From assembly GCF_030813235.1 (NCBI RefSeq), contig NZ_JAUSUB010000022.1:1-64000 (forward strand): 64,000 nucleotides of DNA, written 5' to 3'. Every line of letters begins with the position of its first letter. Within the stretch, counting starts at the first letter, position 1. Positions 8,343 through 17,536 of the stretch are shown piece by piece. The notes under the pieces are model-generated. The model was not told the origin of the DNA. It was given only the letters and a program-made list of their open reading frames with translations, and did no database searches. The translations under genes and the position numbers were made by a program. Source of the DNA: Cytobacillus purgationiresistens (GTDB taxonomy: Bacteria; Bacillota; Bacilli; Bacillales; Cytobacillaceae).

Positions 8343-8461
8343 TGGTACACCCCGCTCACCAATTATTTTTGTTTTTATAAAAATAAAATCACTTTTCAGA
8401 ATAAAGTAAATATATTTCGTTGAATAATCTTACGAATTGCGAAATTATTTTCACTCACATA

Positions 8462-8487
8462 AAAAAGCTCCAATTTTTATTGGAGCC
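8462..8487 (-). terminator. Intrinsic terminator on the minus strand
   Basis: GCTCCAAT/ATTGGAGC stem (8467-8486 region) followed on the minus strand by TTTTTT. It lies about 260 bases beyond the pentapeptide-repeat gene, the nearest minus-strand gene. Confidence 0.6.
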
Positions 8488-8746
8488 CCTTATATATCTT
8501 ACTTCTAATTTTTTGGTGATCCATATTATATTCAGTGTGTTCGTTTCACTTTTATAAAAAAATTGAGATCGTTTTCTTTTGAACCTAAGACGATTAGATC
8601 AAATACGCATTGACAGGATACTTTCTCAAAGTTTATTAATACTCAAGAGAAACCTCATATAGCTGATGCGTATACGTATTCTCTTCTTGAAAAGAGTACG
8701 TTATCCAAACTTCTAACATGAACCTTGCCAATTCATAGCAGGACCC

Positions 8747-9571
8747 TTACATTGCCAGCCTATCCAACCAATGCTGCGGTCTCTCCACATAGTCTGGCAG
8801 CTTCGTCTCTCTATTGCCTCTTGCCGAATTTACTTGTGATTGCGTAAGGAAAATACATTCAGTCAGGTTGGCATTTCGCAAGTCAGCATCTCTCAGATCA
8901 GCTCCTATAAAGTCAGCTTTTCTTAAATCCGCATAGCTTAAGTCAGCTGCAATGAACAGCTTTCCTCGCAAATTCGCTCCTTTTAAATTTGCTTTTTTCA
9001 AGCGTGCTCCTATGTAGTCAGCTCTTTGAAGTTCTTTCATATTTTTATTCTTTTCTATCGTTTCTTTGCGCACAAGTTCACTTGTTTTAGTAAGATACTC
9101 ATTCACAATGGATCGATGAACGGCAATTTCAAATTGTAAGATCTCTTCAGGCAGAGCATTTGTTAATTGTAATGTCTCTTCATAAATTGTCTTTAAATTA
9201 CTGTGAAGAGATGACGTTTCCTCTACATTCATTGCTTGTCTCAAATAATAGAGCATTTCATGTAGTTGCTGTACGATTGGGAAGACGGAGAACATCAGAT
9301 TCGCAGCCTCTGGATGTGCCCTCCATTCTTTTCCTTTAAAAATAGTTTGAGAAACATGCTGGCCTGCACCAAAGCATTCGTAGGATACACAGCCGCGAAA
9401 TCCTTTCCCTCTCAAGTCGTCATGAATACTGCAGCGATTGTCGGTACATAAATGACGACAAGGTTTGCCACCGTCTTTATTAAAAGCGAAATCCGCTGAT
9501 TTCGCATAAGGCAAGGCAACACAGCATAATCCAAAACAGTTGCTGCAATCCGATTTTAAATAGTCACTCAT
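8747..9571 (-). CDS. Pentapeptide-repeat protein with Cys-rich N-terminal metal-binding domain
   Basis: 274 residues in two parts. Residues 9-66 are Cys-rich (CSNCFGLCC, then PCRHLC, CSIH and CVSYEC), like the YkgJ-type zinc/iron-cluster module. A helical linker (about 70-185) follows. Residues 190-245 form a right-handed pentapeptide-repeat helix with repeats such as ANLKGANLRG, ADLSYADLRK and ADLRDADLRN. A cytosolic protein is likely, as there is no signal peptide. Pentapeptide proteins of other groups mimic DNA or shield gyrase, but the role of this Cys-rich type is not established. Confidence 0.85.
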   Translation of the reverse strand: MSDYLKSDCSNCFGLCCVALPYAKSADFAFNKDGGKPCRHLCTDNRCSIHDDLRGKGFRGCVSYECFGAGQHVSQTIFKGKEWRAHPEAANLMFSVFPIVQQLHEMLYYLRQAMNVEETSSLHSNLKTIYEETLQLTNALPEEILQFEIAVHRSIVNEYLTKTSELVRKETIEKNKNMKELQRADYIGARLKKANLKGANLRGKLFIAADLSYADLRKADFIGADLRDADLRNANLTECIFLTQSQVNSARGNRETKLPDYVERPQHWLDRLAM

Positions 9572-9610
9572 AATAACCCTTCCTACTTACATTCTCTTAT
9601 TCTTCCTTGA

Positions 9611-10078
9611 TTAGTTCTTTACCAGTTTCCTCACATATGCAATTTGCCCAATATGATAAGCGTTATGTGTGGCTGCATTAGAAATGATTCCCCACCAATC
9701 TGTTTTCTCAGGAAAACCATTTACCTCTGATTCCAGCTGCTCTTCAGTAATAAGATCCTGCCAATCCAGCAAGATCTTTAATAATTGATCTTTTAGCGCT
9801 GAAAAAGGTGTATCTTTCGGCAAAATGAAACTATCATCATTATTTTCAATACGGGAAACTGCGTTCACATGATTCTTTTTATATCTTTTTTGCCAAACCT
9901 CATTCCAATAGATTAGATGCTGCACGATTTCTGCGATACTATGACTTGAATCATCAGGCTTCCAAAATGCAGTTTCCTCCGTCACTCCTTCTACTGATTC
10001 CTGAAATGAGATATACCAGCTCGTATCATTTGCATTCGCTAATAATTGGTCTAACAATACTTCCTTCACATGCATCAT
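9611..10078 (-). CDS. DinB-family four-helix protein
   Basis: 155 residues. The DinB/YfiT four-helix bundle shows the usual metal-ligand histidines: H in EIVQHLIYWNE and the pair in ATHNAYHIGQIAYVRK. These proteins are putative metal-dependent transferases acting on bacillithiol or similar thiols. ATG ATG start choices differ by one codon, and a GGGATGAG site is upstream. It follows 32 bases upstream of the pentapeptide gene on the same strand, so they may be co-transcribed. Confidence 0.88.
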   Translation of the reverse strand: MMHVKEVLLDQLLANANDTSWYISFQESVEGVTEETAFWKPDDSSHSIAEIVQHLIYWNEVWQKRYKKNHVNAVSRIENNDDSFILPKDTPFSALKDQLLKILLDWQDLITEEQLESEVNGFPEKTDWWGIISNAATHNAYHIGQIAYVRKLVKN

Positions 10079-10226
10079 TGTTACTCATCCCCTTGTCTGT
10101 TCTACACATTACATTCTTTTTAGAAGAGAGAAATTCCTTTTTTTCGTTATAATTCATCGATTTAGAGGATGTTACATACATACTATTGAATAATATAGTA
10201 AAGATTGAAAAAGGAGGAATTTAAAA

Positions 10227-11015
10227 TTGCAAACTGACACTACCGAAAAATTACAGTTGCTAGAAGAATCTATTCAAACATATGTTAGGCCAGATACTTT
10301 CCCTTTGGCTATTCGGGTAATGAAAGAGAACGAGACTCTGCCTGAACGTGTAAAACAACCTTTTACCGACTTTGGTAAAACATTTAGTATCTGCCAAGCG
10401 GTTACCATGGCACGAAGGTATGGCTGGGCACTCGCCATGGGCAATAAGGATCTTTCCTGTCCCATCGCAAAAGTCGCTTTCGGTTTTGAAAAAGAACTAG
10501 ATTACTATACTGAAGGGAACTTAACCGATGGCATGTATACAAAAACCTGTGATGCAGGGGCGTTGACAGAGGCAGCGGTTCCTAAATTCGCACAAAATGA
10601 AGCAGGAACCGTCTTAATCGCTCCCCTTAACCGAACGAGCTATCAGCCCGAAGTGATAACAGTCTACGGGAACTCCGCCCAAGTAATGCGCATGGTTGCT
10701 GGTGCCCTTTATCATACAGGCGGCGAAATTACTTCTACTTTTACGGCAAGAGCAGATTGCGCCGATATCGTTATTAAAACAATCCAAACAAATAAGCCGC
10801 AAGTGATTCTGCCATGTTACGGAGATAGAGTATTTGGACAAACCCACGACCATGAGATGGCCTTTGCTATTCCATTCTCCATGGCTGATAATTTTATGGA
10901 AGGTCTTCAGCAAACACATAAAGGCGGCGTACGCTATCCAATTCCAACTTATCTTCAATATGAAGCAACCTATCCAGAGACCTATGAGAAACTGAATGAT
11001 ATGTTCGACCGCTGA
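10227..11015 (+). CDS. DUF169 family protein
   Basis: 262 residues from a TTG codon with a strong AAGGAGG site 9 bases upstream (10211-10217). The whole protein fits the DUF169 pattern: PLAIRVMK near the start, ICQAVTMARRYGW, a conserved Cys in LSCPIAKVAFGF, and CYGDRVFGQTHDHEMAFAIP near the C-terminus. Family members are cytosolic and of unknown function, often beside redox or C1 genes. Here it is monocistronic with its own terminator. An imperfect TACTAT/ATAGTA palindrome (10181-10200) precedes it. Confidence 0.88.
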   Translation: MQTDTTEKLQLLEESIQTYVRPDTFPLAIRVMKENETLPERVKQPFTDFGKTFSICQAVTMARRYGWALAMGNKDLSCPIAKVAFGFEKELDYYTEGNLTDGMYTKTCDAGALTEAAVPKFAQNEAGTVLIAPLNRTSYQPEVITVYGNSAQVMRMVAGALYHTGGEITSTFTARADCADIVIKTIQTNKPQVILPCYGDRVFGQTHDHEMAFAIPFSMADNFMEGLQQTHKGGVRYPIPTYLQYEATYPETYEKLNDMFDR

Positions 11016-11020
11016 GGAAA

Positions 11021-11053
11021 AAGCTTGGGAGAAGAGATCCCAGGCTTTTTTCT
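11021..11053 (+). terminator. Terminator of the DUF169 gene
   Basis: AAGCTTGGGA pairs with TCCCAGGCTT (one G-T pair), then TTTTTT. Confidence 0.8.
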
Positions 11054-11213
11054 AGCCGTCGCACCTACTCTTATCAAGCCCCCTCAAAGCTCTTCCCAAC
11101 CTCGCTTCTCAAACAAATATTTGAATATTTATTCTTTTCCATTCAATCGATCGATTATGGATAACCTTGGTGTTTTATGGTACGATGGATGGCAGAATAG
11201 GAAGTGATTATGC

Positions 11214-11588
11214 ATGATACAAATTCAAATACCAGCTCCGGATATTGTTGTGTCAAAAAGAAATCAAGGTGGAGAGCGTACAGAATCTCCATTAAGCAAC
11301 ACATACGGCTTTACTGATTATCATAAAATCCCTCGTGATAAAGGTGGCATCATTCTATTTTTTGATGCGAATGAAGACCTTCTTTTCGTAGGTAAAGCCC
11401 GTAAGTTAAGACAACGTGTGAAAAAGCATTTTGAAGACAATGTCTCTCCAATCAAAGATCATCGCGATGAAGTGACAAAAATTGCTGTACTCTTCGTTGA
11501 AGATGCAATGGAGCGGGAAATTTACGAAACCTACATTATTAATAATTTGGAAGCAAAATATAATATTGAAAAGGTTTTTTATAAGTAA
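11214..11588 (+). CDS. Stand-alone GIY-YIG family nuclease
   Basis: 124 residues. The GIY-YIG core is IILFFDANEDLLFVGKARKL with the conserved Arg in LRQRVKKHF, and a late Glu in ERE that would bind metal. The layout resembles the N-terminal nuclease of UvrC but without the rest of that protein. It probably acts on DNA in repair, though this is inferred from the fold. A canonical Tyr of the first motif is replaced (GGIILFF), so activity should not be assumed. A strong terminator follows. Confidence 0.8.
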   Translation: MIQIQIPAPDIVVSKRNQGGERTESPLSNTYGFTDYHKIPRDKGGIILFFDANEDLLFVGKARKLRQRVKKHFEDNVSPIKDHRDEVTKIAVLFVEDAMEREIYETYIINNLEAKYNIEKVFYK

Positions 11589-11589
11589 T

Positions 11590-11634
11590 CATAAGAAACG
11601 GCCTACACTTTAGTGCAGGCCGTTTCTTTATGAT
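11590..11634 (+). terminator. Strong bidirectional-type terminator
   Basis: CATAAGAAACGGCCT and AGGCCGTTTCTTTATG form a long near-perfect stem directly after the GIY-YIG stop codon. Confidence 0.9.
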
Positions 11635-11767
11635 CAAAGACGAGGAGTGCCAACTATTTTAAGCGGGATATAAAAAACTTCAGATTGCATAAGGAAATAA
11701 ATTTTGCAGGAAAAACAGACTTCGATAGAGAATAATCTACCTATTACTATAATAGGATGGTGAAAAA

Positions 11768-12310
11768 GTGAAAGCACTCCTAGTTATTGATGTGCAAAAT
11801 GGTATCGTTAATCTTGGTGATTTCAAAGAAGAACTTTCATTGATTGAAAGGGTAATTAAGGATTTCAAAGAAAATCGTAGTCCTGTAATCTTTATGAGGC
11901 ATATAGATGAATCGGAAGAAAGCCCAATGCATAGGAGTTCTGTTGGTTCTGAACTGCATAGTTCATTAAAAGACTATGCTGACAATGTACTGGAGAAACA
12001 TACGCCCAGTTCATTCTTCAATACTGAACTCTCTAGTACATTAGAAAAATTAGGTGTAAACCATCTTTTTATTACTGGCTTTGAAACTGAGTTTTGTTGT
12101 ATGTTTACAGCTATTGCCGCATTTGATAGAGGATATAAAGTGACATTTCTTAAAAATGCAATGGGAACTGGAAATACTGCTGAAACATACGATATGCAAG
12201 GTTTAGACATTAATGATTTTGTAGGAAAAGTCCTTAAATGGTCGGATGCTATTGAAGTATTAGACTATGATAAGTATGTTGAAAAATATAAAGCTGAGAA
12301 AACCATTTGA
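11768..12310 (+). CDS. Isochorismatase-like cysteine hydrolase
   Basis: 180 residues from GTG 11768, with AGGATGGTG upstream. The catalytic triad of the family is visible: Asp 8 (LLVIDVQ), Lys 77 (LEKHTPSSF) and Cys 110 in GFETEFCCMFTA. The family contains nicotinamidases, isochorismatases and related amidases. No specific metal-site or substrate motif lets me choose. The C-terminus is followed 40 bases later by the 52-bp repeat array. Confidence 0.88.
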   Translation: MKALLVIDVQNGIVNLGDFKEELSLIERVIKDFKENRSPVIFMRHIDESEESPMHRSSVGSELHSSLKDYADNVLEKHTPSSFFNTELSSTLEKLGVNHLFITGFETEFCCMFTAIAAFDRGYKVTFLKNAMGTGNTAETYDMQGLDINDFVGKVLKWSDAIEVLDYDKYVEKYKAEKTI

Positions 12311-12350
12311 GAAAAGTGATATGTTCTTTCATCCTTTTTCTTGTGAAAAT

Positions 12351-12701
12351 GGGTTTGTTTGGGATTATTATCTCTTAATTAACCCCTTCTCTCCTACATT
12401 CGAGCTCCGTTTGGGATTAATATTACTTAATTATTCCCTTCTCTCCTTATTTCGAGCTCCGTTTGGGTTTAATATCACTTATTTACTCCCTTCTCACTTG
12501 AAAATGAGCTTTGTTTGGGATTATTATCGCTTATTTACTCCCTTCTCACTTGAAAATGAGCTTTGTTTGGGATTATTATCACTTATTCACTTAAAAATGA
12601 GCTTTGTTTGGGATTAATATCGCTTAATTAACCCCTTCTCTCCTACATTCGAGCTCCGTTTGGGATTAAAATCACTTATTTATCCCCTTCTCACTTGAAG
12701 G
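12351..12701. repeat. Seven-copy 52-bp tandem repeat array
   Basis: Units begin at 12351, 12402, 12454, 12506, 12558, 12599 and 12651. Each starts GAGCT(CC/TT)GTTTGGG and contains ATTA.TATC.CTTA. The repeat length is 51-52 bases, except the fifth copy, which lacks 11. Two sub-types of tail alternate: TCTCCTACATTC (copies 1, 6 and a variant in 2) and TCACTTGAAAAT (copies 3, 4 and a variant in 7). The array fills the gap between convergent isochorismatase and pssA genes. A frame through it (12267-12617) is a repeat artefact with no ribosome site. Function unknown. Confidence 0.9.
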
Positions 12702-12762
12702 AATTATTTAAGCAATCCTCACCTCATTATTTGTAGTCCGCCTCAAAATTCACAACACAATA

Positions 12763-12788
12763 AAAAACGATCATCTAAAAGATGATCG
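12763..12788 (-). terminator. Terminator of pssA
   Basis: Perfect CGATCATCT/AGATGATCG stem with a 3-base loop; TTTTTTA follows on the minus strand. It starts 5 bases beyond the pssA stop codon. Confidence 0.88.
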
Positions 12789-12792
12789 CTCA

Positions 12793-13488
12793 TTAGTCAG
12801 CTGACTTGTTATTTTTCCCTTTTTTAAAACGATACGCTAGGTATGCAATGTAAAGTGGCGTCGCTATATAGATTAAATATGGATATGCTCCATAGGTCCC
12901 TTTATATAGTACAAATAGAAGACAGCCGAGAAATACTGTCACAATTGTTCCATATTTCGGCAGTGGAACATCTTTAAAGCTTGGGATTCTAATGCGGCTG
13001 ATCATGAGAAAACACAGTGCAGTAAAGACAAAGGTTGTAACAATATTTGGCACCCAATCTCCAAGCAATGTAAGAATCGCTAATATTCCACCGGCAGCTG
13101 TAATTGGCACTCCGATAAAATAATTCATGGATTGCTTTGGTGTTCCGACATTAAACCTTGCTAATCTAAAGGCACCAAATAGCGGGAATAACCCTGAAAT
13201 GGCAAGTCCGATCAAACCAAATTGATAAAAGTATGTATAATATACTAAAAAGGACGGTGCTACACCAAACGTAACGATATCAGCTAATGAATCCAATTCT
13301 TTTCCCAGAGTACTGTCAGCTTTCAGCATTCTTGCTGCTCTTCCGTCCATGCTATCTAACATCATACCAATAATAATTAATATGGCTGCATTGTTGTATT
13401 GACCATGGGCTGCAAATCCTATTGATAAAAACCCGCAATACAGATTTCCAAGTGTCAGCATGTTGGGGATCATCTTAATAAATTTCAC
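12793..13488 (-). CDS. pssA: CDP-diacylglycerol--serine O-phosphatidyltransferase
   Basis: 231 residues of membrane protein with about six to eight helices. The CDP-alcohol phosphotransferase signature spans D-x-x-D-G-R-A-A-R and G-x-x-x-D-x-x-x-D, seen as DSMDGRAARM and GKELDSLAD near residues 44-68. It transfers phosphatidyl from CDP-diacylglycerol to serine, the first step to phosphatidylethanolamine. Unlike in B. subtilis, no psd gene follows here. The gene has its own terminator. Confidence 0.93.
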   Translation of the reverse strand: MKFIKMIPNMLTLGNLYCGFLSIGFAAHGQYNNAAILIIIGMMLDSMDGRAARMLKADSTLGKELDSLADIVTFGVAPSFLVYYTYFYQFGLIGLAISGLFPLFGAFRLARFNVGTPKQSMNYFIGVPITAAGGILAILTLLGDWVPNIVTTFVFTALCFLMISRIRIPSFKDVPLPKYGTIVTVFLGCLLFVLYKGTYGAYPYLIYIATPLYIAYLAYRFKKGKNNKSAD

Positions 13489-13540
13489 GCCTACTCATCA
13501 CTCTCTTCTCTATATGTCATCATTACTTATGTAAAGAGGG

Positions 13541-13575
13541 AAAAAACCTAAACAACTTTTGTCTAGGTTTAGGTT
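13541..13575 (-). terminator. Terminator of the acyl-CoA operon
   Basis: AACCTAAAC/GTTTAGGTT stem, with TTTTTTCCC following on the minus strand, 55 bases after the CoA-transferase stop codon. Confidence 0.8.
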
Positions 13576-13629
13576 CCTTTTATTATATCACTTTATGTCA
13601 TAATGTTAATCATTATAAGTGATAAATGT

Positions 13630-14757
13630 CTAAATAATTCCTTTTTCCCTTAACAACCCTAGATTTAATTCTTTTCCTAACACTTGTTTTATAATCATTT
13701 CAGTATGTTCTCCTTTTAATGGAGGAGGCGTGGAGGAAGCTCCCTCTCTATCCGCAAAAGACTTCGCATGCTGAATATTATTTACATCTACGATTGATTC
13801 TCTATCTTTAAAATAGGAAAACTGTGCCAGCTCATCAATTTCCAGGATTGGCGTCATACAACAATCTACAGTTTCACTAAAGGATATCCACTCAGAAAAA
13901 AGCTTTGATTGAAAGAGCTTTTCCACTTCAGTATAGATTTCATCGGTTGTTTTCGCATTATAGTAACCCATCCACTCTGCTTTATCTGCCGCTTGACAAA
14001 AATTACGCCAGAACTTCTCTTCAAGTGCAGCCAGTGCGATAAATCGGTGATCCTTTGTCTCGTAAATAGCATAGTTGATAATCGAACCTGACAGCACATC
14101 TACACCATTCGTCACTCCCGCTGCTTGATTCATGACCAAATGATTGCCCATCATTGAAGTCATTACATCTGTGATTGCGATACAGTGATAGCTCCCTTTC
14201 CCATTGACTCCTCTCGAAACCAGCCCGGCTAGAATCCTTTCACTAGCTGCGACTCCACCAATATAGTCAGCCATAGTATGAGATGGATGGATTGGTTTTC
14301 CATCGCTATCTTTTAATTGAGCCAGCATACCGCTTAATGCCATATAATTTAAATCATGACTCCCAAAATGCTGTTGCTTCCCGCTATTTCCGTAGCCAGT
14401 TAATGAGCAATAGACAAGTCCAGGATTCATTTCTGCCACTGAATCATAATCCAGACCAAGCTTTCTCATGACTCCTGGTCTAAAGCTCTCAAGAACAGCG
14501 TCAGCCTCAGCAATGAGTTTTTTAGCGATATCCCGGCCTTCGATTGTTTTTAAATTTAATGTCATGCTTTTTTTTCTATGGTTATTTGCCAGGAAAACGA
14601 TGCCTGTTCCTTCTAACTGCACATCAAGTGAACGAGCAGGATCTCCTCCTGGTGCCTCAATCTTAATGATCTCTGCACCAAGCTCAGCTAATCTCATTGT
14701 TGCATATGGCCCTGGTAAATAATTTGAGAAATCAACAACCTTAATACCTTCAAGCAT
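13630..14757 (-). CDS. CaiB/BaiF family III CoA-transferase
   Basis: 375 residues, full length for the family. N-terminal VVDFSNYLPGPYATMRLAELGAEIIKIE, the FLANNHRKKSMTLNLK motif and the likely catalytic Asp 135 in SHDLNYMALSG are all present. It moves CoA between carboxylic acids without an acyl-enzyme shuttle of the class I type. AGGGGT is upstream of the ATG. As last gene of the acyl-CoA operon it may activate the substrate acid by CoA exchange, as an alternative to the synthetase encoded just upstream. Confidence 0.92.
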   Translation of the reverse strand: MLEGIKVVDFSNYLPGPYATMRLAELGAEIIKIEAPGGDPARSLDVQLEGTGIVFLANNHRKKSMTLNLKTIEGRDIAKKLIAEADAVLESFRPGVMRKLGLDYDSVAEMNPGLVYCSLTGYGNSGKQQHFGSHDLNYMALSGMLAQLKDSDGKPIHPSHTMADYIGGVAASERILAGLVSRGVNGKGSYHCIAITDVMTSMMGNHLVMNQAAGVTNGVDVLSGSIINYAIYETKDHRFIALAALEEKFWRNFCQAADKAEWMGYYNAKTTDEIYTEVEKLFQSKLFSEWISFSETVDCCMTPILEIDELAQFSYFKDRESIVDVNNIQHAKSFADREGASSTPPPLKGEHTEMIIKQVLGKELNLGLLREKGII

Positions 14758-14777
14758 AATTACCCCTTCTAGTTTAA

Positions 14778-16337
14778 TTATTCTGTTATTATACTTTCCA
14801 TTTGCTTTCTTAACAGAAACTTTTGAATCTTACCGCTCGCATTTCTTGGTAAAGCCTCGCAAAATATATATTTGCGCGGGCGTTTGAAGTTGGCAAGCTC
14901 CTCACTGGATTTGCATAATTGATCAAGCTCTTCCTCGGTTATATTCGAATCCTTTTTCACAACGAATGCGGTAACAAGCTCTCCCCAGTGATCATCGGGC
15001 TGACCAAGAACGGCCACGTCAAGAACGCCTTCATGGGAATGAAGCACATCCTCAACCTCTCGCGGATAAATGTTTTCACCGCCGCTAATAATCATGTCGT
15101 CCACACGATCCTTAACGTACAGGAAGCCTTCATCATCTAAGTATCCGATATCACCTGATAGGTACCATCCATCAACTAAGGCATTTTTACTCGATTCTTC
15201 CCGATTGAAATAGCCCTTCATCATGCTTGGACCTCTCACAATGATTTCTCCTGTTTCGCCAGCAGGGACAACATTATTTGGATTTGACGGCCCCTCTTCA
15301 TTTGGGACTACAATGCGAATTTCATGATTTAAACAAGCCTGCCCTGCAGAACCTGATTTGCATATTTGATCATCATCCCCTAGGAAAGTAATGGCTGGAC
15401 CCATTTCCGTCATACCGTATGCTTGAACTAGTTTTACTCCGAGTTTCTCACGGCAGGCAAAGATTAGGGCTGGCGCCATTGGTGCGGCTCCGTATAATCC
15501 TGTATCTAAGCTTTCTAGGTTATATTGATTCAAGTCTTCTTGCAAAAGCATGTTCCACATTGTCGGGGCTGCAAATAGCTTTGTTATTTTCTCATGATGA
15601 ATAAGTTCCAGCACCTTCTTGGCATCAAACTGATGCAGGATGGTATTTTTCGCACCGATATGCACTCTCGGCAAAAAGGCACAATGAAGCTCTGCACAAT
15701 GGAACATAGGTGCTGTCACTAATCCATTATCGCGGGAATCATATTTCACTGCATTGAGAACGACCAGACTTTGTTCAGCCATGTCCCGATGGCGATGCAA
15801 TACACCTTTGGGACGGCCTGTCGTACCGCTTGTATACATAATGGCATAGATATCCTCAGCTTGGACATCCGCTTCAATATTAGTACTTGGCGCTGCTTTT
15901 ACTTTTTTATGATAGTTATTTGCATAGGCTGGGGTATGTTCATCAATAAACCAAAACGCAATATGCGGAAAACGATCTGCGATAGGTCTGATACCGGATT
16001 CCAGTGACTCTTCAAAAATAACAACCTTAGGCTCCGCATCTTGTAAAATAAAGGCAACTTCTTCTGACATCAGGCGGAAGTTGATCGGATTAAAGACTGC
16101 ACCAATGCTTGCACAAGCAAAGTAAGCGGTTGCAAGCTCTTCCGTATTATAGAGATAAGTAGTTACTCTGTCCCCTTTTCTCACGCCTTGCTGCAGCAGG
16201 GCATTTGCCAGCTTATTCACTTCCAAGCTCCATTCTCTATACGTAAAGCGAAGATCCTTTCTCACATCATATAAGGCATCCTTGTTCGGGAATTTGCTAA
16301 CTGTCAAGTCGAATATTCCAGCAATTGTCATTGTCAT
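14778..16337 (-). CDS. Acyl-CoA synthetase (AMP-forming)
   Basis: 519 residues from ATG 16337, chosen because GGAGG sits 8 bases upstream; the frame extends 5 codons further. ANL-family motifs in order: P-loop-like YTSGTTGRPKGVLHRH, YGMTEMGP, the LSGDIGYLDDEGFLYV hinge region with D, RVDDMIISGGENIYP, and the C-terminal Lys in ASGKIQKF. It ligates a carboxylate to CoA via an acyl-AMP. Closest in look to medium or long-chain fatty acid-type ligases; chain preference cannot be read. Third gene of the operon. Confidence 0.92.
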   Translation of the reverse strand: MTMTIAGIFDLTVSKFPNKDALYDVRKDLRFTYREWSLEVNKLANALLQQGVRKGDRVTTYLYNTEELATAYFACASIGAVFNPINFRLMSEEVAFILQDAEPKVVIFEESLESGIRPIADRFPHIAFWFIDEHTPAYANNYHKKVKAAPSTNIEADVQAEDIYAIMYTSGTTGRPKGVLHRHRDMAEQSLVVLNAVKYDSRDNGLVTAPMFHCAELHCAFLPRVHIGAKNTILHQFDAKKVLELIHHEKITKLFAAPTMWNMLLQEDLNQYNLESLDTGLYGAAPMAPALIFACREKLGVKLVQAYGMTEMGPAITFLGDDDQICKSGSAGQACLNHEIRIVVPNEEGPSNPNNVVPAGETGEIIVRGPSMMKGYFNREESSKNALVDGWYLSGDIGYLDDEGFLYVKDRVDDMIISGGENIYPREVEDVLHSHEGVLDVAVLGQPDDHWGELVTAFVVKKDSNITEEELDQLCKSSEELANFKRPRKYIFCEALPRNASGKIQKFLLRKQMESIITE

Positions 16338-16370
16338 CCAACATACCTCCAACCAATCAATTATTTTAAT

Positions 16371-17525
16371 CTATACATCTAATCTTTCAATAATTGTCGC
16401 GTTCGCCATGCCATGTCCTTCACACATCGTTTGCAGTCCGTACTTCCCGCCTGTTCTTTCGAGCTCGCTCATCATCGTTAACATAAGCCGCGCACCACTT
16501 GCTCCCAGCGGATGACCAAGGGCAATCGCACCGCCATTTGGATTGAGCTTTGCTGGGTCTGCACCCAGATCTCTTAACCATGCCAACGGGACAGAGGCAA
16601 AAGCTTCATTTACTTCGAATACATCGATATCATCAATTGTTAATCCTGCTTTTTCCAACACTTTTTCAGTTGCAGGAATAGGGCCAGTAAGCATTAGAGT
16701 AGGATCCGATCCCACGACTGTTCTCGTCAAAATTTTGAAACGAGGCTTCAGTCCAAGCTCCTCTGCTTTTTCTCTGGACATGATCAGTAGCGCCGCTGCT
16801 CCATCACTAATCTGACTTGCGTTGCCTGCATGAATAACCCCCTCTTCTTTAAAAACCGTTTTGAGTCCGCCGAGCGCTTCTAAATTAGTCCCTTTACGCG
16901 GACCGGAGTCCTCCGTCACCATTACCTTTTCACCGTCTTTATTCATACCCTCAATTGGAACAATTTCATTTTTAAAATTACCGTTCTCTTGTGCATACAA
17001 GGCTTTTTCATGACTCTTTACTGAAAACTCATCCAGCTCTGCCCTAGAAAAACCGTATGTCTCTGCAATTCTTTCCGCAGATAAACCCTGATGAATAATC
17101 TCATGCTGGCTTGTTAGTTTCTCGCTGAACTTTACACCTTGATAACTGGAACCAATAGGAATTCTTGACATGCTTTCTACCCCGCCAGCAATCACAACAT
17201 CCATATCGCCTGCAAGGATCGCCTGGGCTGCAAAATGAACAGCTTGCTGACTCGATCCGCACTGACGATCAATCGTCGTTCCTGGCACTTCTATTGGGAA
17301 ACCCGCTATAAGGGAAGCAACTCTCGCAATATCACCTGTTTGCTCTCCAATTTGCGAAACACATCCCAAGATAACATCTTCAACAATGGCAGGGTCGATT
17401 CCAGCACGATCCACCAATGCTCTTAACACTTCACCAGCTAAATCATCCGGGCGGATATCCTTTAATAATCCATTCCTTCTGCCAACTGGACTTCTAACTC
17501 CTTCTACAATGACTGCTTCGCGCAT
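16371..17525 (-). CDS. Acetyl-CoA C-acyltransferase (thiolase)
   Basis: 384 residues. Nucleophile Cys 89 is in DRQCGSSQQAVH, the active-site His in GGAIALGHPLGASGAR and the second Cys in TMCEGHGMANA. It cleaves 3-ketoacyl-CoA to acetyl-CoA, or runs in reverse. A canonical AGGAGG site precedes the ATG. The stop-to-start gap with the dehydrogenase gene is 11 bases, so they are clearly co-transcribed. The motifs do not separate FadA-type from AtoB-type use. Confidence 0.93.
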   Translation of the reverse strand: MREAVIVEGVRSPVGRRNGLLKDIRPDDLAGEVLRALVDRAGIDPAIVEDVILGCVSQIGEQTGDIARVASLIAGFPIEVPGTTIDRQCGSSQQAVHFAAQAILAGDMDVVIAGGVESMSRIPIGSSYQGVKFSEKLTSQHEIIHQGLSAERIAETYGFSRAELDEFSVKSHEKALYAQENGNFKNEIVPIEGMNKDGEKVMVTEDSGPRKGTNLEALGGLKTVFKEEGVIHAGNASQISDGAAALLIMSREKAEELGLKPRFKILTRTVVGSDPTLMLTGPIPATEKVLEKAGLTIDDIDVFEVNEAFASVPLAWLRDLGADPAKLNPNGGAIALGHPLGASGARLMLTMMSELERTGGKYGLQTMCEGHGMANATIIERLDV

Positions 17526-17536
17526 TGTTATTCCTC

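Noticed and set aside
11025..11207. 60-codon plus-strand frame after the DUF169 terminator
   Set aside because: It starts inside a terminator and has no recognisable domain or convincing ribosome site.
12267..12617. 116-codon frame across the 52-bp array
   Set aside because: Its repeats come from the array, it overlaps the isochorismatase gene, and it has no ribosome site.
12351..12701. Possible CRISPR array
   Set aside because: No alternating conserved repeat and unique spacer; whole units are conserved and no cas genes are present.
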